Origin: Saksenaea vasiformis B4078 | Lineage: Eukaryota; Mucoromycota; Mucoromycetes; Mucorales; Saksenaeaceae | Reading direction: 5' to 3' | NCBI GenBank assembly: GCA_000697055.1 | Contig: JNDT01001766.1 | Coordinates: 1 to 64,000 of the forward strand | Length of the DNA: 64,000 nt | Shown here: one piece after another, positions 1-11,317 of the stretch | Layout: every line of letters starts with the position of its first letter | Position numbering within the stretch: the first letter of the stretch is position 1 | Made by a program: the position numbers and the translations under genes | The notes under the pieces: generated by a model | The model's database searches: none | What the model saw: the letters and a program-made list of their open reading frames with translations, nothing else | What the model was told of the DNA's origin: nothing

Positions 1-738
1 TGAGCGAAGCTAAAGTGGCAGCTAGCACTGTGATAAAAGATAACTGACATTTTATTTAGTGTTTTTATCAAGTAGTATCTTTTTCTCTTTATCCAATAAG
101 ACCTCTATGATCATCTTGTTTTCTCTTATTGGTTGTACCCAGCCAATATAAGGAAGAAAGCACCATGAGATTAATCGAGAGAATTCTGTTAAGGTTGTTG
201 GTGGTAGAGGCAGATAATAAGCAGACGTAAGAGACCGGACACAGCAGAGTGCCTGGTGAGTAGATCATTGTACCTGTAGTATCCAGCTATCTCAAATGGT
301 CTAATGCGATTATAAGCGGATGTTCAACTAAATATATCTGAACTAACCCAGGAACTCCGTTACTGACGTGACTCAGCGTTATATAAATATCACCACGTAG
401 TGTAGTCTTGATCTCTTGTTCTGATTCCAGAATAAACTCCACCTGCACTCCGGTTTCATTGTATTCCTCGTTCTCCAGTTTTTATTTCAGTCTCACTACT
501 ACACGATACAACAGTACCTTAGTCATTACTTATTATTGCACTGCATGTATCGATATCTTTTCATCATTCTCTTTCCGTTTTTTTTTTCAATCATTGGAGA
601 TAAAAGCGGGTGATGACATCCATTTGCGCAAGTAAAATGTCTTTGATGTCATCAGGACCAGTGACTCGTAACATTATTTCTGACAGCCGTAATTGACAAC
701 ATTTCCAACAGCTCCAGAATAAACCTTCCTTCGTCTTA
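1..738. other. Left-edge intergenic region
   Basis: I see no coding region I can support here. The short open frame around 408-635 is rich in Ser, Phe and Tyr, resembles no family and overlaps a pyrimidine-rich tract. The only structured signal is the promoter-like cluster listed at 364-387. Confidence 0.4.
364..387 (+). promoter_or_regulatory. Possible promoter: CRE/AP-1-like site followed by TATA box
   Basis: Overlapping TGACGT and TGACTCA motifs occupy 364-375, and a TATATAAA box lies at 380-387. The spacing fits a bZIP-controlled promoter reading rightward into the giant RuvC-like gene whose first start codons are at 739 and 790. This is motif evidence only. Confidence 0.3.
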
Positions 739-3700
739 TTGTTATCCTATCCATCAAAACGACGTGTATACCTTTTTATCTTCTTTTCCATGGATCACAG
801 TTCGTACAATTATTTTATAATCGATTATGGGTGGTGTGCAGAGACAAAACGCGTATTTGGATATACCGAAACTCCAGATCCTGCGATGGTGGTATTTACT
901 GAAAAGATTGAGGAAGCGTACCAAGCTAGTAGACGGTGTCTGCTAGCAAACGAAAGTACAAAAGCTGCTTTGAAGACATTGCAACATTATCGCTTGGTGA
1001 TCGACAACTCACCCAACGACGTCGCCTTTGACGTGCTTTCTGCACTGACTTCTGGTACCCACGACTTCGCGCTGAAATTTGACGCCACTCTCGAACCAAT
1101 TCCAATCGCCGAACCACACTTGCTGTTGTATTTGATAGCAAATCATTCCAATATCCAAGTATACTTGTTTTCTAGTCGCGCAAAGACCATCAAATATGGC
1201 AGCGGATCAATCGCAGTAGCTTTGTTTCACGACATATCGTCCTATGAAGGTACATCGTCCGTTCATGTACTACTTGGTGGGACGAAAAGAAAGCAGACAG
1301 CAAAACGAACGCATAATCCAGTAATCCCTTCGAATATCCCGGTGGCAAAGTTACGCGATACCCAAAAAGGGAAGAAAAGAAAGCGAGTAGAATTGCTTCA
1401 GACAGACGTTTGTGAAGATATACTCTATCTATCCACGAAGAATCGACTGGAAGAGGAAATACGGAAAAGAAAAGACCCGACGAAGAAAATTACGGTACTA
1501 TATGGGATAGTGTCATTAGTGTCGAAAGACTGCCGAGGGGAGTACTTCCCAAAGCTGTAGAGTTTGCAAAGCATACGCAGGACTTGAACGTCACCGTTCC
1601 ACAGATCAAGAGCACATTAGTAACAATAAATTACAACTACCTTGAGCGATGGCAAGCATGTGTCGTGGAGAACTTTCAAGACACGTATCAATGGGTACGA
1701 AAAGACGCTCCTGAAGGAAGCACATCCCAGCAAAAGGATAAGAAGGGAAAGAAGAAAGCAGAAAAGGCCAGCAAACTTCAGCCAAAGTACAAAACCTGCA
1801 CTGTACCTGTGACGCAGATCTTTCGCGAAGATCTTTCTAAAGAAGCGAGGGAAAGACTTTCAGCTACAATACTTGAAACTGCGATCGAGTTGACAGATGA
1901 CATTTCAGAGCTGTCTATGATAGCTTACTTGAGTCTATTGCAGTATTCCCGTGAAGGCTTTCCTTCTGTACGAACCGACACAGGTAGCAGAAAGGAATTT
2001 GACATGTCATCTGTATTTCCGAAAGAATTTGTCAAGCGAAACACAAATAGTACCAACAATGTCGTACTACCACTAGATCCTGGACTACAGAACCATCTGA
2101 CAGCAACGAAAGGCAAAGCCGATGATGCTTACGATTTCCTTTCGCAGAATCATCTGCAATTTCTCCATTCATATTTCATGACTCGCAGCAGGTACCACCT
2201 CGACAAGCACCACAGTTGGACGCAATTATGCAAAAGTTTGGGTGAAATCAACATCGCTCCGCCGCCACAAAAAATATCTACAACGATTGTAACAGCGATC
2301 CGAGAATACGCCACCAATGTGAAAACATGTGGGGAGGAAGCGTCTTTCATAAGACGTTGGAACACGTGTGCCGGGTCCTCCTCCGGATCCATCTTGCGCC
2401 CAATCGTGAAGCAAAATGGATGGCATACCGTGCTAAACTGACAGAGGAAAGAAACGCACGCAAAGGTGAGAAGTGTGAAGCACCTGCTACACCAAGTAAA
2501 AAGAGGCGCAAGCGAGAAATACGGAAAGGAATGAAAGAGTTGGCTGCTGGCTTACAAACAAGCCATGAAGGGAAGACGGAAAGGTCACTCGAAAGGATCT
2601 ATACGTTTGGCACGTTGTTACAGACACTTTAAGAGGTATGTCTAAAGAAACTCCGACGCAGCTACAACTAATGTGATGATTTTATCATCAGGATACCGCG
2701 ATTTGCGAAGTTCCTGAACCAGAGAGGATCTCCGAGGGTAGTGGCGAAGTCCACTCGAATGACACGGAAGATATCCAGGTTGGTCATCTCTAGAGGAAAG
2801 ACACAATTGTAGCTAACTTAAGTTTATCGGGTCTGATAGGTACCTGACCGTGTTATTGCTCTACTAGATAAACAAGACTTGACTGATGGTGAAATTGCGG
2901 ATATCTGTGAGGAATGGGTGGAACCCGCTGAGGGAGAGGAGGAAGAGTAAGAGTAAGAAAAGGCGGTGTAAAAACAAGTTAAAGAACCTTCACGCGCAAG
3001 GCTAAACGTATTGAAAGCAATTATGAAACAACTTCTGCTGTCCTCAGAATTTGAAGGCGATGTGACAGACAAGCATGTGCAAGATGCGGCACATACAAAA
3101 GACTTGACAGCTAGAGAAGTCGAAGTAATTAAGGATCTCGCCAATAAGCTGCGGCCTTATCTGCCGAGAAAGATCGAGGATGGGGTCTTTGATCACCCCT
3201 TACTACAAGCGCCATTCGTATTCATCGGAAATGCTACCTTACGAGCAGCAGGATACGAACATTGCTGTCAAGCAATGGTTCTAGCCGTATCGCCAGCGTC
3301 AATCCATAGCTTGCACTTGGACGAATCATCCATATACGAGATTTTCTGCGGAAAAGGTAGCTTCGAAGTTTGCGAACGAGAAGGCAACCCATCACATCGG
3401 TTCACGAAGCACGTATCAAGAAGGAAGTGATGCTATATAGCTTTTTTGACCAAAGCAAAATTGAAGCAGTATGCCGAGCGCATGGATTAGAATTTGTGCA
3501 TCGACTAACAATCACTAGTTCTGGTACAGCGATCCTTGATGGACAAGTAGTCACTACGGGACGGCAGCCAGTCTTTTCCAAGTACGATGAACGACGAAAG
3601 ACGAAATGGTCAAAACGTGAAAGAATCGACCACAACTTCTCGAAGGAAGCCATCGAAGAGCGTATTGAAGCAGTCAATGAACGAATCAAACATATGCAAG

Positions 3701-5231
3701 CAATTGTTCGTAGCGAAAATAAGACATTACGAACGAATACTCGCATGGTGCACGAAATGAAGAACGAGTATAATAACTCGCGTTTGGAAGGCCGTTCGCC
3801 CAGAAGAGATGAATCTGATCGATTGGCCAGTGCGCGACAGGCGCGGAACGATCAACAGCTGTTGCTGTTAAAAAGCCAAAAAGAGTTAGCAAATCTCAAA
3901 CAGGACCGATACTTTTTGAATAAGGTGAGTACAAACGTGCAGGAGCAAGTGCAGCAATTATTCATTGGTTCGAAAGATAAAGCGGCAACCAAAAGATCCT
4001 GGTCCGCCGAAGGAGCCACCAAAAATGACTATGCCAACCTCGTGGGATAATCCACGCTGCTGTGATTCCGTTGAACGTCTAGATATTAACAATCTATTGG
4101 CAGAAAGTGACGACAAGAGATCATTGATGTTTGCCGGTACCGACTATGGAATCTGCACGATGTCGGTAACCGTACCGCTGACAACAGAGAAATACAAATT
4201 TCATATGGATCTCTACAACAAGTACAGTGCTCTTGAAGAGTTGGACGATACACAGCAGGTGCCTTTGACCGTAGAAGATATGAAAATTCCGCAGCCATTT
4301 AGGCTGAAGGCCGAAAGATTGCACGAAATAACTTTCACAAGGAAGCACGCACGAAATCGTGAGCGAAGAAGAAAGGTCAGTTACAGCGGTTGACCGATCG
4401 TGACACTGGTGGTTCTGTTAGCTTAATCGATCTGTTCTAAATATTGAAGAGGATTTGGGAAAATTTCCTTTGGAATCTACCACAGCATATGACGTTCTTG
4501 CTGTACAGAAGGTAAGAGATTGTGCTCCATTTATTAGGAAACTCACTGTACGTTTCCAGAAACGTCGTGATGCACGCAAGCCGTTACGTGATTTCTATCG
4601 TTCTCGGAGGGCAAAACACAAAGCGAGAACTCAACAGCTCCGCAACAAACGGGCGTACGCTATACTTGCATCTAAAGAACGACAATTTGTTAAATCCAGC
4701 AATCCTACGTCCTCGGATATCCTGCCCGTATTTTGCATTGGGACCAGTGGCACAGGAGTGGGGTCAACCATAGGTGGGCATCTACGACGAGGTGGTAAGA
4801 AGATGCGTGAGCAACATCACCAGCACATACCAGTAGCCATGACCAATGAGTTCAGGTCATCAAAGACATGTATTTTCTATTACCAACCGACGAAGTCTCC
4901 CACGGTACGTCGTCGTATCAAAGGTGAAATGAAGAATGTCACTTGTTATGGTGTCCTTCAGTGTTGCAATCGGTTGTGTCCGTCTTTTGCAGCTGGATAT
5001 ACTTGTCGTAATCGAGACGATCAAGCGGCATTATCGAGCGCCCTTGCAGGCGCCTCTAATCTTCTGTGCGAAAAACGGGAGACGCTGGAACCATTCCGGC
5101 AACATATGACCTCCAGTCACTATAGAACACTGGATCAATCTTATAAGCCGATGGTTACCTGCGAAGGTACAGTAGGGACTTTTACACACACGCAGTATAG
5201 GTTATCATCAATTGATATCAACGTGTATTAG
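739..5231 (+). pseudogene. Giant RuvC (TnpB/Fanzor-like) nuclease gene, decayed
   Basis: A long run of overlapping coding segments on one strand would encode a protein of well over 1000 residues. The 3' part carries the signature of RuvC-fold TnpB/Fanzor-like nucleases: AGTDYG with the first Asp codon at 4142, TNEFRSSKTC with the Glu codon at 4848, and RNRDDQAAL with the last Asp codon at 5016, after a partly kept zinc ribbon (second pair CNRLC). A GIGS-like glycine-rich loop (GTGVGSTIGGH) lies before the Glu motif. Frame changes near 1470, 2320 and 3380 have no obvious introns, and 2635-3005 is full of stops. The break at about 3925-3977 looks like a genuine GT-AG intron. The N-terminal half (YLFSSRAKTIKYGSG region) is of unknown function. 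I infer an inactive copy of a transposon-associated giant nuclease family; family membership rests on motifs alone. It could instead be a multi-exon gene with sequence errors. Confidence 0.55.
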
Positions 5232-5774
5232 GTACATCAACGGCCCCTATTTTCCAGTAGGATTATAGCGTGTTCTCTTGGGAGTGCCCGAGGGAAACCT
5301 CTTAAAATATAGGTCCAAACGTGACCACTTAGTATCACGTAGGTCGCTATCTGTCAATGACGGAGTTATCATTGAGACTTGACTAGAAAAAGATGGCTTT
5401 CCAGCCTGGCATTATCATCATACGTAGGCAACGACCTTCTATGTTTATTATCACGTCCCTGGCTTACCAATCTGTCATAAGCGCCATCCGAACGGGTGAT
5501 TTGCTAATTAATGCGAAGTAAATCAATCTTGGTCTTTTGGATAATTCTAGTGGGACCAGCAAAGTAGTTACTGGTCGTTTCTTTTCTTTTTCCTTCTCAC
5601 CATGACGATAGACTGAGTGCATTAGAGGCAAAGAACCTTTTTTTTCCCTAAAATGAGTGGGTGGATATCGCAGCAGGAATCTAACCAATACATGTAAAAA
5701 CTAATACCAGGGGAATTGCCCTTTGGACGCTAGAAGCCGCTAGGTGGAACATGCTTTATTTGGAAACGAAAGCA
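5232..5774. other. Intergenic, no gene seen
   Basis: This stretch lies between the end of the giant RuvC-like relic and the stop of the NmrA-type gene. Open frames here are short and show no conserved motif. Confidence 0.4.
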
Positions 5775-6647
5775 TCAACACAATTTGAATAACTCTTCCT
5801 TACGTGCTGTTATGTAAGCTTCCAAGGTTTCGGGTTCTCGACCCAGCAAAATAGGCAATCCTTTCGAAAGACTTGGATTAGTCACGTTCATGCTTGCCAA
5901 GTCATAAATAACGGAATGAGGGTAGTCAATCTGCTTTAGCATGTTATATCTTTCCATCGCAGAAACGCGTTGGTACGTAATAGGACGTCCAAGAATTCGT
6001 GTGAAAATAGCGGCTTGTTCGGTTGGAGTAACTAGGTCACCCACCATGTTGTAAACCATGTCGCCATGTTTTTCGATATCTTCACGCAATATGATCGCCG
6101 CAAGAGCACCAATATCCTCGGGGGATATCCACATATGAGAAGCATCACCTTCAGCTGCGTCTTTAATAAGGTCTTGCTGGATTGGAGGGAACATGAACAG
6201 ATTCGACATGAAATGACCAGGTCGAAGGGCGACAAACGCACCACGGCCGGGAATGTCAAGGATACTTCGCTCGGCTAAGTAATGGATATAGCCAATGTGG
6301 CTCGTACGCCATGGGAAATTGACAGCGTATGAAGATATGTCGACGATTTGCTTGATTCCAGCTTCATAGGCTATTGTGGCTATGGCCAATTTGTGCTTCG
6401 TCAGGTTCTTCAAGTCTGCTACTAGTAGGAACAATCGCGTATGTCCAGGCAGTGAATGTTTGAGAGGTGCCAGGTCGTCATAATCACCCTGAACAACTGA
6501 CAACAGATCTCCACCATCAGGGAACAAAGAGGTCACTTTCTGCGGATTGCGTGCATATAAGGTTACGGAGATGTTGTTGGCTATGAGATCTCGGACAGTT
6601 CTTGCTCCAACATTACCGGTACCGCCGATGACATAGACGCGCTCCAT
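5775..6647 (-). CDS. NmrA-like NAD(P)-binding reductase (SDR family)
   Basis: This 290-residue single-exon protein has an N-terminal Rossmann fold: a beta strand followed by the glycine motif GGTGNVGA (residues about 8-15), then ARNPQK at the end of beta-2, where NADP-binding members carry basic residues. The conserved FMSN segment and the IGALAA region (SPEDIGALAAIIL) are typical of NmrA/HSCARG-type and isoflavone-reductase-like atypical SDRs. Length is normal for the family and no frame break is seen. Such proteins are NADP-dependent oxidoreductases or redox sensors; the substrate cannot be told from sequence. A close paralog lies at 20224-21099 in opposite orientation, with the same motifs throughout. 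The start is the ATG immediately before the Rossmann strand (ERVYVIGG). Confidence 0.85.
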   Translation of the reverse strand: MERVYVIGGTGNVGARTVRDLIANNISVTLYARNPQKVTSLFPDGGDLLSVVQGDYDDLAPLKHSLPGHTRLFLLVADLKNLTKHKLAIATIAYEAGIKQIVDISSYAVNFPWRTSHIGYIHYLAERSILDIPGRGAFVALRPGHFMSNLFMFPPIQQDLIKDAAEGDASHMWISPEDIGALAAIILREDIEKHGDMVYNMVGDLVTPTEQAAIFTRILGRPITYQRVSAMERYNMLKQIDYPHSVIYDLASMNVTNPSLSKGLPILLGREPETLEAYITARKEELFKLC

Positions 6648-7457
6648 TTGTTAAAGGTAATTCCTACGTATTCACCAAAGAAGTACTTAAGCTGCTTTTA
6701 AAGGGAGAAACAGGTTCATACGTCATTCCGAATAGGTTGTGCTACGCTCATTCTTTGTCTGCAGTCTCTATTTGAATCAGTGAAGTAATTGATAACTCCT
6801 GCCCAATGCGGGCTAAAAGCTGGAAGTACGGCCGCACGAGATAGCTATTTCCAGGTCTTATGAGCATGTGGATTGTGACATGCCTCGAGAAGAAAGCTCT
6901 TAGCCAGTCGAAGGGAGGCATGATTATTATGTGATAGAATGAACCCCTTCCCAAATTATGTGGACTTTGCGATGCCTCTCTCGTCTCATCTTGGGTGGAA
7001 GAGAAGATAAGAAGGCGCAATTGCCCGACATTGCAGCCGTTACACACAAACTAGTTTTCTCCCATTCTCACTGATTAATGATGCAGGACATACGCCTGTT
7101 AATACCAACTGCCACACTTTTGGACAACAGGAGGATATTCTAGATACCAGCGATGGAAGATTGACTCGGTCAATACAATTTGCGTGACCGAAGGGTCAAT
7201 TCATGCAAGTTAATCTTGGCGGCGCGGATCTGAGCATTGACTCGAGCTTTGTTCGTAAACCCACGAATTGCTTCCCAGCAAATGCGTCTTGATGCACCTT
7301 TTTACTCTTTCTATTCGTAGTGCATCAATCATATATCCATGGAATAGGATGATTCGATATGGATGCTGATATCCACACTACCGTGAGAATATATGTGTAC
7401 ACTAACGGAGTGAGAACTACATGAAAACTAAGAAATTATTGTGGTCCATTTACTGTT
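6648..7457. other. Intergenic between NmrA-like gene and Fanzor 3' border
   Basis: The left end should hold the promoter of the minus-strand NmrA-like gene. I see no credible coding region. The right edge coincides with the point where similarity between the Fanzor copy and its relic at 11318-11614 stops. Confidence 0.4.
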
Positions 7458-7550
7458 TTTCCCAAAATGAATGTCGCAAAGGAAAGAAAAAAATGTCGTT
7501 AGCGAACTACAAAGATGGAAATCGATGTTTTGCTATACTTACGACATAGT
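7458..7550 (-). ncRNA. Candidate Fanzor guide-RNA/3' UTR strip
   Basis: The stretch after the Fanzor stop codon is conserved in the decayed copy at about 11455-11614, including the run TTCCTTTGCGACATTCATTT. Non-coding sequence shared between copies up to a sharp boundary is what a guide-RNA scaffold at the element end would give. In the relic this strip is interrupted by about 60 extra bases shaped like the middle of an intron (GTAAGT ... TTTGTAG). No RNA fold or expression evidence was examined. Confidence 0.3.
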
Positions 7551-10500
7551 CTAATCGTCGCGAGCTTCTGTTGCTCGGATTATTTGATCTTCGACGTTCA
7601 CAGACAGGACACGTGGACGTGAGCCTGGCGTATGGTCGGCAAGAATGGACAGCATTGCCAAGGCGTGAATGTTTCGACCGGCATTGATATCTCGTTGCCA
7701 AATACGTGAGCAGTTGTTACAGACTACTACGCTATGCAATTTCGAATCGTCGATCTCCACATTTTCCATGCCTTGATGACCACACGTACTACAGACCTGG
7801 CTGGTGAATCTTTCCCCGACATTGACCATAATCAAACGTCCATGGAACTCGGCCCTCTTCAGTAACTTTCTGAAAGTCCTGGCTTGGCCATGGGGCTTGC
7901 CCCGAAATGTTCTTCTTCCAAATTTGCCGTCTCCTACGCACACAACGTTGCAAATTTCCGGGGATGTAACAGTGAACGGTTCCTTTTTCCATTTGTTTCT
8001 AAAAGACCAATGAAAATCAGTCGACCAATACACACTTCATGTGTGAACATGAATAGCAATAGAACTTACTGCTTTGGATTTAGAACTTGACCACCTCTGA
8101 GACGGTGTCGACGTCTTTTCTGTTTCATAGATCCGTCACGGCGAGTTCGGGCTCGCACTACAGCTTGGCTAACCTGGTGATGCGCTGGAGGATTGTACTT
8201 GCGACCTCCACTGATAAAGATGTTCACCATTTCCTCCTGAACTTTTTGCTTTCCTCTGTAGTTGAGAAACCGAAGGCGCTGAAAGTCCCTTCCATAGAAG
8301 TTGAGCAAAGTAGGCAAGTTGGCCAAGGATTGCCGTATGTACTGTTGTATGTTTTCAGGGCGAGCTGTTTTTGCCGAAGCAAGATTTGATTCAATGTCGA
8401 TAATGCCGTTCTCTTCTTTCCATTCATGAATCGTTGCGTTGGTTTTTTTATAACCGGCTTTTACGTAGTACTCTGCTGCAGAGAGTTGGAGAACCTGGTG
8501 TCGGTTGTTGGTTGCTGAGGGAGGTTGGTCATAGACCGTAGGGTCGCTATCGTCCACAGCAACGAAGACTTGCGTCACTCCAGGATCTACGCCCCAGATC
8601 TTGCAGAAGGGCAAATCTTCACGCGAAATATCTTTTAAATCCAATGAGGGGAGGCGATCTTCGGGTACAACCTTTTTAAATGGGAAAGACACAGCAAAAC
8701 CATCCGTCAGGCAGTGATTTTCAAATTCCCCGCGTCTATATAATAAAGGTAAGAGCACAATATTGAGTACATTGATTTTTTTTCTTTGTGTCTTACCCTT
8801 TGAATTTACTCAAATCGAATATCTCGAAATGCGGATGTGGACGATCTGAGGGCACCGCAGACTTTTGAGGAACGGCAAATCGGCCAAGTCCAAAGTGTCG
8901 TAGGACCGTTCCTAGCGTAATATAATCCAGATGTATATATTTGAAAGTGAGAGCTGGAACAGGAACCATGGTGAATAAGCGAGACTGTGTCTTTACAAGG
9001 AATGTAGGTGGGCGAAACGTGCCATTTGCCAGTTGCTGTTGTGCATCCAAAATGAATGTGCGTACTTGTGCAATGGATGCATTGCCGAACACAGGTGGCA
9101 ATCGGGTTGGATCGAAGTGTATATTTTCGTTGATTATTTTGGTAACGGCTCTTACGAGATTCGTTCTCTTGCGATACGATAATCGAGACCATTCGGGTAA
9201 ATCGGTGAGGAAGTGTCTTGTCCACACAAGAGTTGCCTTGTCCTGGACAGTTGGTTCCAGTTGTTGATCTCCTTCATTCCAAGATTCCATTTCACCTAGG
9301 ATTTCAAACAGGATTGGCAGAAACAAATGTGGAAATTCTGATAGCGTGGCAGTGGAGATTTTGACGTCGTTACCTGAAGTAGTAGTACTAGCGATGGCCA
9401 TACCAGTGAGGCCCAAAGTTCCAACCGATGATGGTACAATAGAAGGGCCAGCAGTGGACGAGACAGCCATAAGCGAGGCAGCAGTGGATGAGGCAGCATC
9501 CTGACCTGGTATGGGAAGACGCTGTCGTTGCAGGCGTATGCTTTCCCCTATAGAGGCCCACTGTTCACTAGTGTGGTTTACCAGAGTCAGAAGCAGTTCG
9601 CTCAACGGGTCGTCTATATCTGGCGAATGAACGACCGCTGGCCATTCTGGTGGAAACTTGTCATCATTGACTGTCAATTGATACACAAATTCGGCGTACG
9701 CGTTTGCTTGGTAGGGCTTCAAAGACTGTGATATAGTTCATACAAAAGCAAACAGGGAAGAAAAAGTAAGCAAATATTTCTGGTTGCCCTTGTTGTCACG
9801 CTTACCGGAATACGACGCAGTATATAAGTCTGGAGATAGGAGATGTAAAATTGATCAAAGTTTTCTGCAACATGTGACACGAGATTTGATGCGCATTGGT
9901 TTGCTGTGTATGAAAGAATGGAACTGAACGCAATGGGACGACGATTAGGGACCGGTGAAGGTACTAGGCTGCAGCGTGCGCTTGGGTACTGTTGAATGAA
10001 TTCTTCAAACTTGATCTTGATATTGACTCGCAGGTCGTAGTCAAATATCGATGTGTTGGAAAATTCTTGACCAAGAAGCAGCTGAAAGATTCCCGTAAAA
10101 AAAATGCTTGTCGAACAAACAGGGGTAAATGGGTAACCGTTCGGTTAACCTATACGTGATGTAGTATACCAAAAAAAAATGGGCATGGATGACAATCTTT
10201 CGATTGTGGGCAACCACCACTTCCAGTCCTTGAATAAACTGGTTTTTTTCCTGTTCATTCATATTTTGCAGTAAATTTTCTAAGCCGTGTTTGATCACGT
10301 AAGTCCGTATCTTCGCATTTCCGAGCTTTTCTTTCGTTTTTGTACTCTGTCGCTTCTTGTAATCTGGGCATATAGAGTTTGAAGCACGCATATGAGTCAA
10401 GGATGAAGCTCGTCGTCGCTCTGCTTCTGCTATATCCCCGCGAGCATTTGCTTCTTCTGCAGCTTTTAGACACGTTGGACAAGGTCTTCTTTGTGCGGTC

Positions 10501-10782
10501 GAACTTGATTGCACTGCCCTCTGACGTTGTTCTCTAGCTGCTTGCTTTTCTTTTTTTTCATCTTGGTTTTGTTTCCGTTTCGTAGTCTGTCGAGCTTTCC
10601 CTCGCTTCTGCCGCTTGGGAGCTTGAAAGAATACAAGTCAGACGCATGGCTTGAAGCAAAGCCAAAAAAAAAAACTTACGGGGCTGTTCATCATCAGTTG
10701 TTGCATTTTCAGCTTCTTCAAGTAGCCGTCTTTGCTTTTCTAATTTCTTTCTTCTTACGAATTCACGCACGGTTCTGGACAT
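7551..10782 (-). CDS. Fanzor (eukaryotic TnpB-like RNA-guided nuclease)
   Basis: Six exons can be joined by eye into a protein of roughly 950 residues starting with the ATG at 10782. The N-terminal part is basic and coiled (REFVRRKKLEK). Next comes a Cys-rich segment (RPCPTC ... SICPDYKK), then a large helical region, then the RuvC nuclease domain. All three acidic residues are present: Asp in WGVDPGVTQV, Glu in the rearranged position in VGERFTSQVC, and Asp in WQRDINAGRN. The zinc ribbon has CSTCG and CNNCS pairs. Introns are plausible GT-AG, for example about 9731-9806 joining LRRIP to SLKPYQ and about 8000-8088 joining NPKA to NKWKKE. No in-frame break was found, so the copy could be active. 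Fanzors are eukaryotic relatives of TnpB that cut DNA guided by an element-encoded RNA, often from transposons. Intron borders in the first third are the least certain. Confidence 0.85.
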
Positions 10783-10869
10783 CAGTCTTGTTAGGAAAGA
10801 AAGAACACGAGAGTGAAAAGAGAAAAGAATGAAGTGATAAATCAGAAAGGATAGAGTGATAAACACTAT

Positions 10870-11001
10870 GGGAAGCCCGGTTCCTGATTGACTACTTTTC
10901 CTTGAGTACAAAATAGTCCACCAGGAACTAGTGTGGTACAGGTTGCTGGTGGACTATTCTTTTACTCAAGGAGAAGTAGTCAATCACGAACCGGGTTTCC
11001 C
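10870..11001. repeat. 132-bp imperfect palindrome (about 60-bp arms, 13-bp loop)
   Basis: The left arm 10870-10928 and right arm 10942-11001 are near-perfect reverse complements (starting GGGAAGCCCGG and ending CCGGGTTTCCC), separated by a 13-nt loop. It sits 88 bp upstream of the Fanzor start codon. It could be a foldback MITE, the terminal repeat pair of a collapsed element, or a regulatory hairpin in the Fanzor 5' region. Confidence 0.9.
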
Positions 11002-11003
11002 GT

Positions 11004-11317
11004 AGCGAAATAAGAAAAGCTTTCTCACACCTGTTTTCAACGAGTAACAAATTCACACTTCGATCTGGTATCGTAGAATTGCCAAATGTGGGGATGCTCC
11101 TACTTAAAAAGCGTAAGCATGGCTTCACTAGAATCATACTACTTTGTCGTCCCTGCATAAATCAATCCAGCTTGATGGGAGACCTCATTTTACAAACACC
11201 AGGCGCCACCCATTTTCCTATGTAATCGAGGAAAATGATGCTGTCCAGTGTCTGAATCAAAAATTTATCTACATTCGCTAATATATCAGCGTTGGATGAT
11301 AATGATCACCTACCATA
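11004..11317. other. Spacer between palindrome and Fanzor relic
   Basis: No coding region is seen and there is no similarity by eye to the Fanzor 5' exons. The 5' part of the relic copy therefore appears to be gone rather than decayed in place. Confidence 0.35.

Larger units (their letters stand above)
7458..11001 (-). mobile_element. Fanzor element (nuclease gene plus flanks)
   Basis: The proposed element runs from the palindrome upstream of the Fanzor gene to a 3' non-coding border. The 3' border near 7458 is inferred because the relic at 11318-11614 matches this copy through the end of the coding region and about 95 bp beyond it, then similarity stops at a GGGAAA on both. The 5' border is less certain; the palindrome at 10870-11001 is the best visible landmark. 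The conserved 3' non-coding strip is where a guide (omega-type) RNA would be expected by analogy with TnpB/Fanzor loci. Confidence 0.5.
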
